Positions 25,496-40,400 of a DNA stretch of 64,000 nt are shown one piece after another (positions within the stretch are counted from its first letter, which is position 1; the number at the start of each line of letters is the position of its first letter). Made by a program: the position numbers and the translations under genes. This stretch comes from Diprion similis (lineage: Eukaryota > Arthropoda > Insecta > Hymenoptera > Diprionidae), in contig NC_060114.1 in the NCBI RefSeq assembly GCF_021155765.1, forward strand, positions 4,712,001 through 4,776,000, written 5' to 3'. The notes under the pieces are model-generated. The model saw only the letters and a list, made by a program, of their open reading frames with translations, was not told the DNA's origin and made no database searches.

Positions 25496-28400
25496 CCACA
25501 AGCCACGACGCGGAACCCAATGCTCAAGCAGATTGCGTTATAAAGCTATGGCCGAAAGCGATACGTGCACTCATTGCCTGATAACAGTGTCGTCAAATGT
25601 TGATTTTCTCATCCTGTGCATTATTCGAGTTCGGAAAACGTCAGCTTACAGGTGTTCATGATGAAATCAAGTAAACTCATCATTTACCTAATTTCATACC
25701 TCACTGAAATTTGGTAAAGAATGACAAAAAGATAACCGATAACATAAGATAACGTAAATAAATAACTCTGACAAAAAGTTAAACGGATCTCTAAAACAGC
25801 TTGAATTTTGGATTTATGTTCTATGCAATGAATTCCTTAAGAGAAAATATTCACGATCCAAACTCATGTGAAAAGAATACAAATTTCGGATAGGCAACTT
25901 TTGAAGGAGTATAGTCTAGTTGAAGAAATCTATGAGCGGAAAATTCAGTTACTCCTCCAAGAGCCTATTAGGTATACCATAAATTGTGAATTTTACACAA
26001 TACAGGATTTTGAAAATCATCGTTTTCTTTTGGCGACGAAATTAATTACTTCATCATTCTTGACACGATGTGGAATGTGTTATTCAATGATTTTAGACTA
26101 CAGCCAGATCCGTTTCTTGAATTTATAATGGTTTGATCATGTAAATTTTATTCTCTTTAGACAGAGTGATACGCATAAAAAATTTTGTTTTTCTTGTTCA
26201 TCAATAAATGACGCAGAGAGAAAATTTCAAAATGTCACTGATTGTGAGGTCATTCAGAGCTGGTTTTGTTTTTCTCAAGATTTATAAATATCACGCACTT
26301 CATAGTTTATACTTGTAAGTACTTTTCAATATTTTCTGCGCCAGGTTTGACACTGAAAGATTGCATAATTTGAAACTGATTTAGTCAACAATTAAACGTA
26401 TTGTGACAAAAGAAAAAAAATAATTCGTTACAGTTACTAGAAAATTATAATAAAATCCGTATAGTTACGATTAAAAAACTTTACTCTCAGTACGTACCAA
26501 GAACCATATTTTTCAGTTATTATTAAAAAGTGTAAACAACTAAGAACTGACTTTTAGTAACCACAGATAGAAGTTTCTCTTGACGTAAGAAGTTTCAAGC
26601 GATCAGAATACCTGCAAATGATTTCAGCATTACTTGCAAATTTTCGGATTTAGTATAAAAAGGATTATCGCTTTTATCGCGACCACTCAGGACCAACTGC
26701 TGTTGGGTTTTTGAGGGACTATCCTTTGACTGCCAGGACTGATGGCCGTAATTATATGGACCCGCAGTCAGCCAAGACGTGCTGTTAGCGGTGTCCACAA
26801 CCGGTCTCACTCACCTATTAGTCGGACCTAACTTTACTCGCCCCACTAATTCTTATACAGTGGACACCCTATAACAAACAATCTGGGCTGTAACAGGCCT
26901 GTGTTTGCCACTTTTATTGCTAGTGTACATAATATATTTACTCACAGTACGCAGTCAGTCACTCCATTCTTTGGGGTTCAAAATGCGATTTTACAATTCA
27001 AAATTTCGACAAAATCTTCAAGCTTTTTTCATCAAAGACTCGATACATCCACATGTGCTATGCGAATTATTTTTCAATTCACTCTATGAGGCTTGCTGCC
27101 TCTATGAAGCATATACCCAAACGGTATCGTCGTTGATACTGTCAATATTTTTGCTTGTTACGATCATTTATTCATCCGTATTTTGTGCCAAATGATTACG
27201 AAGTGACGGAATTGGCAGTTCCAAATCTGCTTATGAAGCCGTAGTACCATATCGTCAAATCCTTTGATCAATAGATCACTTCTAGGATCATTAATCGCAA
27301 CGTTTTTCAGTGCAGTAAAAAATTTTGAGTACAGTTTAACAATTTGATTAATCAATAATAATGAAACGATAACAAAACCTGAAGGCGACAAATTTCCTAT
27401 GAAAGAAACCATATTTGCTGGTAATTAGACGAATAATCCAATGAAAAATTTTGTTTTTACCGCGCATGCCTAAATAAAAAAAGTGTCTTAACCAATTCCA
27501 AAGAAATTTTCACACGTTGTTAAATTAGTAAAATACCCCAAACGTATGAATGTTTTGATGATAGTCCGAAGGATTTTCGTGGCTCAGAGGTTAATTTTCG
27601 CAGCGAGCGACTCGCGCTGTTGAGAATAATGCATCTGCATACCAACGCATGATAAGGAAGGACACGTAGAATGAAGAACGCGTGCGCAGCTTCGCCGGCA
27701 TGTGGCCAGCGATAATTACATCCTTCTGAAGCTGGGAGGGCGTATGTATGCAGATTACAGGTGGCTGATGCACCGTTGAATTTCTCCTCTTCACGGCTCT
27801 GCACACTTTTCAGAAGCCAAGGGTGCATACATTGCTCAAGATGCAAAGAGGTTCCGGCATATGCATATTCTTCCGCTTCCCTTTTCACGCACGCTCATTG
27901 CATTTCCCAGTGCAGATCTAACCGCTACGACCCGCTGCTTTTTCCGCTCCTCCAGGATGCGTCGAGCCTCACCAGAAATTTTTTTCACATCACAGTCTTT
28001 GAGCTTTTTTCAGTATTTTTCAAGCTTCGGATGAGAAATTACAGTTGTCAAGCTATGACGAAAAGAGTATAATCTGGATAGGTATATTCTCGGTTGGATC
28101 ACTGTGTATATACATTACGGCGATTGATGATTTCATACAAGAACAGAGAATATTTTATACCCAACTGATTGGTTTTTTATTCCATTCCCTGCCCATGAAT
28201 TGAAGGGTTTTCAAATACATTTGTAACTTTTTCGACATGTTAAATTTTGGGGGTCGTTCACAAAACTTTTGTAGAGAAAATGAGAAACTGAAAATTTTTT
28301 ACTTCATCGTTATACCTGATTGTGTAAGTTTCTATCTGAAAACTGATTAGGTACGTTATTGATTCAAACGGTCCGGCATTTTTTAAGTCGTTTTAATACC

Positions 28401-31400
28401 AAGAATAAAAGAAAATAAATCAAATGATGTTATCTCGAGAATGAATGAACGGATTTGGATAATTTTAGTTTTAATTCACGCGGCTTTTTTTAAATTGGAA
28501 ATCAATAGGTTTTGGATTCAAACGGTCTAGTAGTTTTAGAATTATTCGAAAAACAAAACAAAATAAAAATAATTCAAATGACGATATTTTGAGAATGAAT
28601 GAACAGATTTGTTTTCGCATCGTTTAAATGAGAAATTTGAAAAATAACAAAAAAGTTGTATAATAATATTTATACAACGTGAACACGTTTCGGCCATTTT
28701 TTCATGCGTGTTTTCCGTACACGAAGGTGCCCGTTTCGATGACGGATATAGAGTAAGTCTGCGAATGCGCATCCGCGGAGTACAGAAAAGACGACTTTTC
28801 ACTCCTAGGAAGTTAAAAGTCGTCTTTTCTCTACTGCGCGCATGCGTTGTCGCAAACAAATCAGCCATTACGCGACCCTAACCTCAATTTCGTGAAAAAC
28901 GCATAGCATAGGTACTCTTGATACATAAATGATCGCATGCAACAAGGAAGCAACGGTCTTTTCGCCTCTTGTATTTGCAATATACGTCTTCGTCTGACCT
29001 ATCATGGTATCCAGCGATATCGGAATTCAAAATTCCCGTATAATTCCCGATTTTACAGGAATTTCCGGCTGCTGGACACTCTGCCAACGCCACATATTGC
29101 AAACTTACGTTCGGCCCGAAAAGACTTGTTATACATAATATACTATTTCCGATCTGAAAACATAATTATGTGATTGTGAGCGGGAATTTCGTAAGCTGGC
29201 TTTTTATCTCGAATAATGTTGTAATACTCCAGAAAATAGTTTTTTACCATTAGAGCCTGACACCCATTTCAGAAGACTATATATGCTTACATTTTTTTCA
29301 TTTGTTCAACATTTCTCTGGTTCAAAATATGTGAAAAACGACAGTTTTGATAAATTGAGTATTCAATTTTTGTAGCCAAATATAGCTTCCCAATGAATTT
29401 CTGGTATAAAAATTTTGCCCAGAACGCCCGTAAGCCAGGTATCGAATTCTTAGAAAACATTTCCCTCGAGATTGCTAAACATATTCGAAGAAAAAAAAAA
29501 AAATTACCAAATAAAAAATCCCGCCGGTTGGTACTAAAGGACTTAAAGACAAAAATATCGGTTTGATTCCCACCTAGTCTTCCAATCGAAGAATTTCGAA
29601 TCTTTGAATCGAAATATTCCCGTTTTCTCTGTAACGTGTACGAACGTGTGCATGTACTACATACATTAAAATAATAATTTTTCATTCAATTTGGAGTTGA
29701 TTGCCTTGTTTTTATACGAACGAAAGCTTTTTGCACAAGCCAATTATTATTGTTATTATTATTATTATTCGCGTAGGGTATGAAGAAGACACAGCGATTC
29801 TGGAATTCCGCCGCGTTCCCCCGGGACCAGCAGCAGTTCAACTCTCGAGCTCGCGTCACGTCGCAATTCGTTTCTGCAAGTTGTGTGCATCGTGCCTATA
29901 TGGCGTACGAAATACGCGAAAGCAGCGTGCCAAAATAACTTTGTGTACTCAGCCAGTCCCAGCACGATGACGCGCTTACCCAGGCTCCTCCCTTCCTGCG
30001 CAAACATACCTTGGCTCACCCTGGCCTCTGTCTCTCTCTCTCTCTTTCTCTCCCCCTCTTTTTATACCATTCATTTCAAGTTTAGACGCGTGAACAAAGA
30101 TTGAAGCTTTAATACTGTTTACCAATCACGACGCGAAGCCCGTTTCAATATACCGAATATTTTTTTTCTTTTCGATTTTTTTTTTCCCCGTCTTGTGCAG
30201 TATGTATTCTTCTTCATCCACCGACGATGCATATTCATGGTTTTTTCATGTGTTATGTTATACGGGACGCATTTTTGCGCTCGAAACGAAACTATACACG
30301 CCAAGAAAAATTTTTGGTTATGTGTATTGAGTGTTTTCTTTTTTTTAACTGTAACCGAAAAATATATATGTAATATTACCAAATTTTCAAATAATTCCAA
30401 TATCATTCGAACCAATGTCGTATATTTAAAAATTTTATGAAACAGATTTTCGCGTTTTTGAAAACTCTATGTTGAAATACTTTCATTTTTGAATCTTTCT
30501 ACATTTTTACCCTTAGCCTTCTACGTATAGAAAAGTCCGGAGCGACAGCTGGCTGCATGGCCTGGAGCAACAGTAACAGAAACAATAACACCAAGAACAA
30601 TCCTGACAAGGACAACAACATCAATGGCGATAACTGTAATGCCGAAGTGAACAGAACAGGTATTCACAATGGGTCGAGCTGCTGCACACTCAAAGTGACA
30701 ATATGCGAACATAATGAAATGAAGGGTCACATCTGCAGTGTCCCTTTTACGAATTGCGCGTGCGCTTTAGTCTACGCGCTGTCTGATGCATCTATGTGCA
30801 TACATACTTACAGATAACCTATAACATACGTTGATTCTACGTACAGATTATGCATCACTTTTTTCAACTAGCATTGGATTTTAGTGAACAACAAGGGATG
30901 TTCTTATCCTTTTAGCCTGTAAATTGGGTGACACATTTTTTGAAACACTCGTTGAGGTTAGAATCAACAATGCCGAAAGCTGCGATTACCTGAAAAATAA
31001 TGATACTTGGAAAAGAGCTTGTCTTATAGTTAAAATTTACAAGCCTGCAACCATAGTAGAAACAATCGTCTTAAAATAAATTGATGATCAATTTTTAATT
31101 GAAATTTTTTTTAGATTATTGTGATAGTTGATTATTTTTACTATGAAAGACCATTCGCATAACGAGCTTTAAGAATCTCTTTATTTCATCGCAAATCCGT
31201 GTTTGAAAAAATGCGTTATCCAAATTCAGATTGCAAAGGTAAAAACCATTCTTTGTACAATAATTAAGTTTCAAAAAATTCCGGAAAGTCAACAGACGAA
31301 TAAGTAGCTAAATTCACACGAAAATACTTGATATCTATAACATACGATCGTTGCATTATGCATACCGAGAGAAAATGGTGAAACTTATCAGAAATATAAT

Positions 31401-34400
31401 CGAACTCTACTGGTCGACGAGATCGCATCGCGGCAACATTTTCGTCCGCTAGGCAGGGGTGCCAACTTACATTAAACGAGGCACGACATGTCGAATTCCA
31501 CCACGTAAAGTGGCGAATAGGGTTAAGTTGTATCATTCGTAGCAGTGATAAATTATCAATCAGTCAGCAACAAGAGTTCACTTAGCCTTTCCGAATTCCT
31601 ACAACAACTATTTGAGATCTTGTCAACCTAAAAAACTTCACGTTACCTACCTAACCTCCGTAAGCCGCGCTTGACAGCTCAAGCTTGAGTTGGCCAGCCT
31701 GAATAGAAATTTAGTAGAGTTTGCGCATGCGTAGTAGGAACCTCAATTTGCCAGGTTTCATCGTTTCCTCTCGGCGGGACACGTACAGAAACCGAATGAA
31801 ATAAGCGTGCATAGTTTCGTTGCGAAGAGCTCGTTTGAAGTTATTTGTTGTCAAGGGTTGGGCGCTTTTGTGGGCGCAGAAGTCCATGGACGGATCGGTG
31901 AAACGCGAGTGCCGCATCCGACGAAACTCGTTATTCAAAATTAGAGAGCCACGCGCACGACGCTGCAGTTGAGCTTTTGTTACCGTCGCGGAAGTCGTCG
32001 GTGCGGTTGATTGCTGTAATCAAACTCGCTTCTTCTTCGAATAGACCAGCTTTGCACCCGCACTTCAGAGAGCCTTTACTGCAGACTGCAAAGACAATCC
32101 AGTCAAAAACGCGCGCACTGCTTTACCGACGGAACTGGGAAAACGTAAGATGGACGACTCGCTCAATTTCCCGACGACAAATCAATTCATAATCCGTCGT
32201 CACTCGGTTCTTTATCAAATTTTCCACATTCATGAATTAGGGAGCGGAATCGGCGGATTTAAATAGTCACACGAGCGTGAGAAGTAGGTACAGCGATAAA
32301 AAAAAAGTCGACAATTGGTCATTTGTAATGACGGAAAAGAGTGCATATTTTGCAAGTGTGACGTGAAAACCTGTACAAAATCACGTTTACGTTCGTCAAA
32401 ACCAATGCGGTGGAAAAAGTAGTTACAATAATCAACGTATCTATTGTAGGAAGAAATTATGGTTCAATAGTGGAAAGAAAATTTGTGCAAAGAGTTTTAT
32501 AATGGTTCAAGTTATGTTTCAGGATATTAAGCAAATGGGTTTCAACCAAATGTTATTCCATCTTTAAGGCAACTCTGGATAAATCGACTCCATTTCTTGG
32601 CTCACGATTACTCTAACATCAAGTGATACTTATTTATAATTGATACGTCAAAATTTACTCGTGAAGTGAGAATGTTTTGAGTTCGGATTTTGTAATAAAA
32701 TAAAGTGTTGATATAATACTATAGCTTACAAGCTTTTCGCATTGAAATGAATAAAAGTTCTTACTTGAATCACTCGTTCCAAAACAAAGGGTTACTCCAA
32801 GTTGCTTTTAATGAAGAAAATTACTACTGTATGATAGTGTTTTCGGACTATGAACAATAAAAAATATATGTAGCACCAATTACATGATGATTACAAAGAG
32901 AGAGAGAGAGAGAGATAGAGATAGCGAGTAAAAGGGGAAGGACGCACATGGGAATGGTGTATGTCGAAACCACAGGCAGACAGAGGAGAAGGGACTGCCG
33001 GGAGTACAGGATGCCAGCAATGAAGGCGACAACAATTATTTATTGTTGTCAGACAACTGCGTTCATGTTGCCAGATTGATTTGCCAGAGCAGCCACCAAA
33101 CTATAGTGTCATAGGTATCAAATACTACGACGGTAATTGTCTAATTATTATTCCCGGAAAATGGCGATAATTGTTCTATATCTATAATATAATGTGATTA
33201 TAATGATAGTGATTGAGTTTTCGTTAATTGAACAGCATGGTACAGAACTTCATTTCATGGTGATCGTTATATGAATAGAATAAAATTTTTCATAAACTTA
33301 AACTTGTCGAAATAATATCTAGACGATGTAAAACGTGAATATAGTTTCAATTTATCCATCCTTTTCAAGGTTGATTTCGGTAAAGCTTTCGTTAAATATG
33401 ATGGGAAAAAATGTAGTGAGTTCAGATAACGAACTGTAAGTGAGTTAATAAACTTGAATCCAAAAAATCTTAATTCCGGAAACTTTTAGTCCATGGTAGT
33501 AAGTTATGAATGCGCAATTGTAGTTGCAACCTTTCGAATAAATCTTATAAAAATATTCATAACTTTCAAATCACTAGACTTATTAAGTCCCAAATCTAGT
33601 TTCAGAGTTATAAATGAATGGTGAAAATTTCGAAAAAACATTCATTCAAAGAAGCGTAACTTTTGAATGAATCATAGACAGTCTCCCCTCAATTAGGCTG
33701 CATAATTGTTTCCTCCGCCCAGTTTGAATTTAATCACACGCCGGACTGTGATTCGTAAAATGAATTTTTCCAATCAGAGCTCGTTCCTGATTAATTGTTC
33801 CACTGAACGGCTCGACCCTGATGCATCGCATGGGAAGCCATTACACGCCATATAACCAGGGTCATTGGACAAGCGGTGGATCACTCGTATTATAACTATA
33901 ACTATTTTAGTCGCCATAGTTTAGTCAACTAATCGGAACTACCAGTTCAAACTCAAATCTCGAATAGGTTTGTCGTAGGAGATCTAGGCACACCATGTAT
34001 ACTCACACTACGAATAGGTTGCACAGTTGTTATTTACATCAACACGAATTCTGTTGCGAACCCATTCAACTGTATTCTATCATAAACACTAATGCAAAAA
34101 TTGAAAAGAATCTATTATACGTATTATACACACGAGTACAGTCAATTGATGTGCATAATTGTAAACCTCGAAATGATACCTACATGACTATCGATTTTAG
34201 ATTCATGAATTCATACAATCACGTTTGCCTATCGTGCAGCAACAAAAAAAAAATTTGATTTTACAAAACATGGCGATCAAATACGACAAAAGAAATGCTT
34301 TTTCAATTCAAATGAATTTTGAACTTCGCATAACAAAATGTAAATCATTGTTTTAACCAATTTCTTGTTGTATCAAATAATCCATTCTATTGAATCGAAA

Positions 34401-37400
34401 GAACATTTCTTCCACTATATTTGGAAAATTCAAAATTTAATATATTATAGTGTATATGGTGAACTTACCTGGGTTGGAGTGAGATGAATTAGCGAGGCGA
34501 GATGTTCCCTTTCAGGTGCGCTGAGGTATTTTTGTTGCTTAAATCTTCTCTCAAGCTCGTATACTTGAGCCTGGGTGAAAAGTACGCGGCGTTTTCGTCG
34601 CTGGGCAAGAGGAAACTGCATCGCACCGACGCCCATGCCGACGCCGACGCCGACGCCCATCCCCGAAGACTTACCCATGTCACCCATGGACTGCCCGACG
34701 GAACAGCCCGCCATGTTGGAACCGGCTCCCGCTGCCGCAGCTCCCATCAAACGTGAAACTGCGATAAAAAAAACATGGAATTTTGAAAAACAAACTATAA
34801 GTTTCATCCTGCATAAACATTTTTGAATTCAATGGAGATTCCGGGATAATGTTGAAGACTGCATGATCCATATTCTCCGGCAGGACGATTTTTACGGGAA
34901 TTTTTATGGCAGAGCGAAAGAAAACAGAAAAATTATTTTCTATCTTCAATCCTGAAAACAAAAATTGAAAATATAGTAATTAATTGTTAAAAATCTGTTC
35001 AAAAGATTTTCTAAACAGGCACTGAAAGGAATTTTCTTCTTTTTTTTCTTCAGTAGTCATTCCGACGTTGCCATTTGTGGATCACAATCGATACCGATTA
35101 TATCGCTAATATTATATATATCGTAAAGTTCAAGTATTCAACGTTACGAATATGACGAAGAAAAGTTTTTCAATGAATTTACGGGAAGCAGTTTTCCCAA
35201 TAAAACGAGTCACCGTAGAGTGAAATCGATCAAATCTCCAATTAGATTTTTGACAATTTTGAAGTGATCGTTAATAAAGCATCGATACCTAAGTTTTTGT
35301 AATTCCAATTCCGATATTTTTGAATTTTCGTACTTTTAAAGAGATCTTCGTAGCTTACGAATACGACAGTTTACTGAATACTCAATTAATATTCAATAAA
35401 ATTGATGAAAATCATCGATTTTCGGCGAACCAACCTCCTTCAGCTACCGGGTCGAAGGCGTTGCGGTCTTTAAGTGCGGTTTAAAAGTGCCGACGGATGA
35501 GTCCCGGGAGCCTCTTGCCCCCGATAGACCCGAGAGAATCGAGATTTAACTGAGAGACAGGTGGACAAAGGGTTCATTTAGGGATGCTGGATGGATGGAG
35601 AAGGGACGCTGCGTCACGAATGGCGCTGCCCGGGAGGTCTGCAGCCCGTTAACGGTTTCAAAATAAAAATTAAAAAACCTCGACGGTCAGGATGGACACG
35701 AATAATAAAGCCTTCCATTCTCCGAGGGTCATGGAATTTGGAACCGCTGCATCATGGCGGTAAATTTTTACGCATATCGCATACAACGTGATTATATACT
35801 TATTATAAGTAGTAATAACTATTCAACAATAAACTTTATTAAAAATCTGAAAAACCTTCGCTTCGTATAATTTTACTTCATCGATCTATTTGTCTTCGGC
35901 TATATCGCGAAACGTCTGTTTTACCAACAGGATTGAATTTTTTACCATGAAATATATTTGTATGTAATATGGCGTAAACTACTCCGAAATAACATTTTTC
36001 ATCTTCAGATTTCTGTGAATAATTGGCAAAGCTTTTCAGCAACATTCGACTGTTTTACTAGATCAAAAAATTCTAGCTAACAATAAGATATTTGCAACTA
36101 ATCGAGCATTCCAATTTGCTCCGATATCGATAAATATAAGCTATACAGTTTAAATTGAAATCCAATCGGAAGGATTGCTGAACATTTTTTTGGGAATCCT
36201 TGGGTGGCGGTCTCAAAACACCTTATATATACCTATAAATGAATTACGTCATCGTCTCTATTATACATATTATATACATATACATAATACAACGCAGACA
36301 CTCGGAGGCGGTGCTTGATTGACATTTGTATGGAATCGAGTTATGACGTAACAATTGCTAACACGATACAATCCGGTGAAATTCCTGTCAGAGTGTGTAG
36401 GGTTGAGCTCGTTAACCGTGAGCTTCGCTACCGCGCGCTCTTCAGTCTCCTTCTGACTCGCATCGTTGAGAGAGAGAGAGAGAGAAAAAGAGGGAGTGAG
36501 AGAGAGAGATACGAAATAGCGTACGAATGTACCCAAATTTGTTACCTGAATCCTCGATTCTTGTTTTACTGACAAATTTTCGCCTGGATTACTTACTGAT
36601 AATTATACACCTAAAAATGCGGACTTAAAGGTGGAAAAGTGGACGCGACTCAACCTACTAGTTCTACAGGGTTTTCATCTGTTTCTATACCTAACAGTTT
36701 TGTTTTTCAGGAACAACATTCGGATATTATAACCTACTCATAACGTGTTCGGTCTCGTACACTTGTTTTTTTGTTTTTTTTTTATAATAATTGTTTTGAT
36801 TTAATAAAAGTCATACATATATGAAAAAGGTTTCTATGCATTTTTACATCGTTATTTTCGAAAGATTTGACATTATTTCAAAGATATCAATCAGAGATTT
36901 CACAGATCACTTCAGACCGGTGCACAAGACTTTACAGGATTTTAGGTATTCAGGAATTCCATGATGCGATTTCGATTGATTTCATAGGATTTTGTAAGAT
37001 TTAAACAGATTTCATCGGGTCAAGGATCAATCGATCAATCAAGGATTTCATAAGACTTCGAGGATTCCATGGGTTTCTAGGGATTGTAGAAATTTCAGGA
37101 GATTTTGTAATATTTCATGACATTTCATATGCTTTCAAAGTATTACAAACAATTTAAAGTATTTTTAAATGTTTCACATATTCAACCTCAAATTTTCTTA
37201 CTCAAAGAGAAATTCGTGTCATTTTTCAAAAAACGAAATTCTCGAACCTCCTAAAATGTGAAGGAAAATTTGCAGCAGTTATACACGGATTCTCCTGTTG
37301 TCCCAGATACCCGCCTAAGCTGACGGCTCTTGAGGACGAGGGTGAGAATATTATATCCTGGAGACGTGAGGATGTGACGACGCGTGGGACTGGACATCGG

Positions 37401-40400
37401 GATGGATTTTAGTCAGGCAAATAAAAACTCGAACGACTTTCTTGTGTCGCAGACGGAGAGCGGTGGAAAAAAGATGAGGGCGAGAGGCGGAATAATGCGC
37501 GGATACCGTGTCCGAGGCACATCTTGAAAATTCAATCGTAAACAGCAGATCTCGGTCTATATTTTCTCTCCGCATACTCTTTTTGCTTGCCGTGTCCCTA
37601 TCTCAACTCCAATCTGCACCCCAGTTAACGCCGAGTCTATATAACCTGAACCGACTAGGGCGACTAGTTGTGCGTTCGATTCATCGCAGTCGCGTCACGT
37701 CTTGGGGTAATCTAAAACCAGGAGTCACTAGTCATTTCGGAAATACAAAGGATTAGAAACCAGCTTATATAACCTCAAAATACAGTGAACTCGCGTCTTC
37801 TGTCTCTTACTTTTCTATTCGCGGATAATTTCCGAAATAATACGAGCCCGACATTGAAATGAGACTGGTTCATCGGTCTTAATATATTCGACAAGTCGAT
37901 TCGATCGTGGGAACGACGCTCCCGCTCCCGCCACCTGGCGGAGAAATCCAGACTGACGCGCACCAGACACATAACGCTTTCAATTATTCTTACGCCGGTG
38001 AAAATTAGTCCCAAGTCCTGTTACTCGGTTATTCCATGAGATAACTTTGATCTATAGTTTCTATGTCACGTTAGTTATAGTAGAGAAGCTGCTGTTTAAA
38101 TTTCATTAAAATCGGTGAACTACTTTTTGAAATCATCGCTGGCACGTTAAGAAATTGTCTCTCTCGTATTGAAAACTTGTCAACTGGAGTTGTAAAAAGT
38201 AGTACTTGAAACTCTTAAAACGTTGATATCCCAGTTTGTGCCATTTAAATTAGCTGAGAGTCATTTCTAAATTCTATCGCACCTAGTAGTAGCGGTAAGT
38301 GCTGCTGTTTTACGCTTGTTCGCAATCATTGGCACGGATATAAGACTGCTGGATATTTTTCGAACGGGGTTTTCCCTCTTTTGAACTTTTAACTCAGACG
38401 GTACGGCGCGTAGATAGATCCTCATTAAATGAAACGTCTCTCGCATGGATAAGAGAAGGTAAATCACATATTGTGGCGTACATAATAAGAAGACTGACGT
38501 CAAGACATGACATACTTGAGATTGTTTTCTGTTTGAAGTTCGTAATGGAATACATCTAGGCACTGTATAAGTTATGCATCTGTCTAATTCGACTGTACAT
38601 TAGCGGCTGGCACATAGGGAACCCGTATCACGACATCTAGTTTTGACGTAATTCAAATCATCAGCCTCGACGTGTTTGTAGAATTTTGAATAACCACTCT
38701 GTGGCGCAGCAGCAGCAGCAACAGCAGCAGCAGCTCATGCCGAGGAGTAAAGTGACGTAACATATTCGTTGCGGTAAGTTTATAAATGAAGTTTGACATT
38801 TACCAGACGTTCCGTGCACATTATTCCAAGCCATTGCAAACAAAGAAATAAATATATAAATATAAATAGCATAAACAAAGATTGTCAAAGAAGTATAACT
38901 TATTATTATACATATACTGCCTGGATTACGAAACAGTTTTTATTTGTAGAAAGCAGGTTTTGAATCTGTAATTTACAGCAACGGCCTTTTCAAGCCCCTT
39001 GTAGGACAGGATATTTAGTAACATAATGATATTTAGGAATAAATTGCAATATCGTTTTAATTATAAACATATTGCATTACGCAGCTGTAGATCTTCGACG
39101 TTTTTAACAAATTGGGGTTTCGATATATCGCTTCTATATCCGCAGGGATTTAATAACATAAATATAAAATATCGCTGTAATATATTCAATATAGATATTC
39201 ACACAAGTTATTTCAGAGTGTCAACTGAATTAATGACTAAGTACATACCTATATATATATATATATATATATAATTTTTTACTGCATTCGGTGGATTTAA
39301 AACAACTAGATATCTCGTATTACTTTACTGACGAGTGAGTATTTATACACATATAGGTATGTATATAAACTTGAAACACCCTACTCGGTGGGAAACCGAC
39401 ACTTGCTTGGAATTTGGCTAGAATTCCAAGAACTTTTCGAGTTCCATCTAAGGAATTCTACACTTTGGTCTGTGGCTAAAGTCTGTTCTTATACTTTTGG
39501 GAAACGGAATGTAAGTTTCACGCGGTTTTTTCGTACTATAAACCTATTTGGAAATCTTTTTTCTCGTAATTATACATCAAACTTTCTCCACCATCTTATT
39601 CAAAAATACGATCGTTTTCGACAAAAAAATTTTCCTCTCAATTAAGTATCGAAATTTATACACAAAATTCGAGATTCATCGAAATTTTTCATCTCCTTGA
39701 AAATAAAACATTTGAAAAGATAAATGTTCCGACGTCATTAGATATTCTGTACTGTAATTTTGAAACTGACACAATCGTCGAGACGTTAAAAAATTTCGAA
39801 AAGATTTCTAAACTATACGATACGTTAAACAATTATCGAGAGAATAATATTTTGTTTCAAGGCCTGCAATTTACGAACTACTTTCCATTCGATTATAGGG
39901 ATTGAGATTTCATAAGTATAAGTAACGAGAGTATAAATACAACTGTCATAAAAATCATTTTGAAAAGTAGGTTTTCAGGTTAATGAAATGACCGCCGTTC
40001 GCCTTGAATATAATTTTCCAAGCGCGGGAATGAGGTCACATGTTTTGCATCCTTTAACTTTTAGTAAAAATCAGAGCCATATTTACAACTGCAAACCGAT
40101 AGTTATATATTCACCGATATCAATATAATATATAATCACGTATTCATATTCACACAGTGCAATAACAAATGTAACACGTGATATTCTATGAAAAGATGTA
40201 ACATTATGGGACTTTGGTAAATATATAAAGATTTCGTGAAAGCTCACATGTGTCACTTAAATGCAGAGAAAGTATGAAGCAAGTAGGTATAGATAAAGCA
40301 AGAAGCACAAGCGGTGTTTCTCCCATGAAAAGTAATACAAGTATCCATAGTTTTAAGTTAATACCTAATACATAATTAATGATTCAACAAAAATCGAAAT

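Larger units (their letters stand above)
17877..34468 (-). other. scro intron 2 (16.6 kb)
   Basis: Splits the homeodomain codons. Visible content is two complete family-1 repeats (20619-21058, 31365-31775), a family-2 copy (24401-24786), a foldback hairpin at 28761-28853 and many simple repeats. I see no exon that joins in frame with the flanking scro exons and no independent gene. Large introns in NK2 genes often carry enhancers, but none can be pinpointed here from a single sequence. Confidence 0.85.

Noticed and set aside
29540-29580. GGTTTGATTCCC, like a tRNA B box
   Set aside because: No cloverleaf pairs could be built around it and no matching A box was found upstream.
34441-34465. GTGTATATGGTG next to the scro exon 2 donor, resembling the family-4 terminus, which with 33985 could form an element ending at the exon
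   Set aside because: Only about ten bases match and the interior does not align; it is probably chance.
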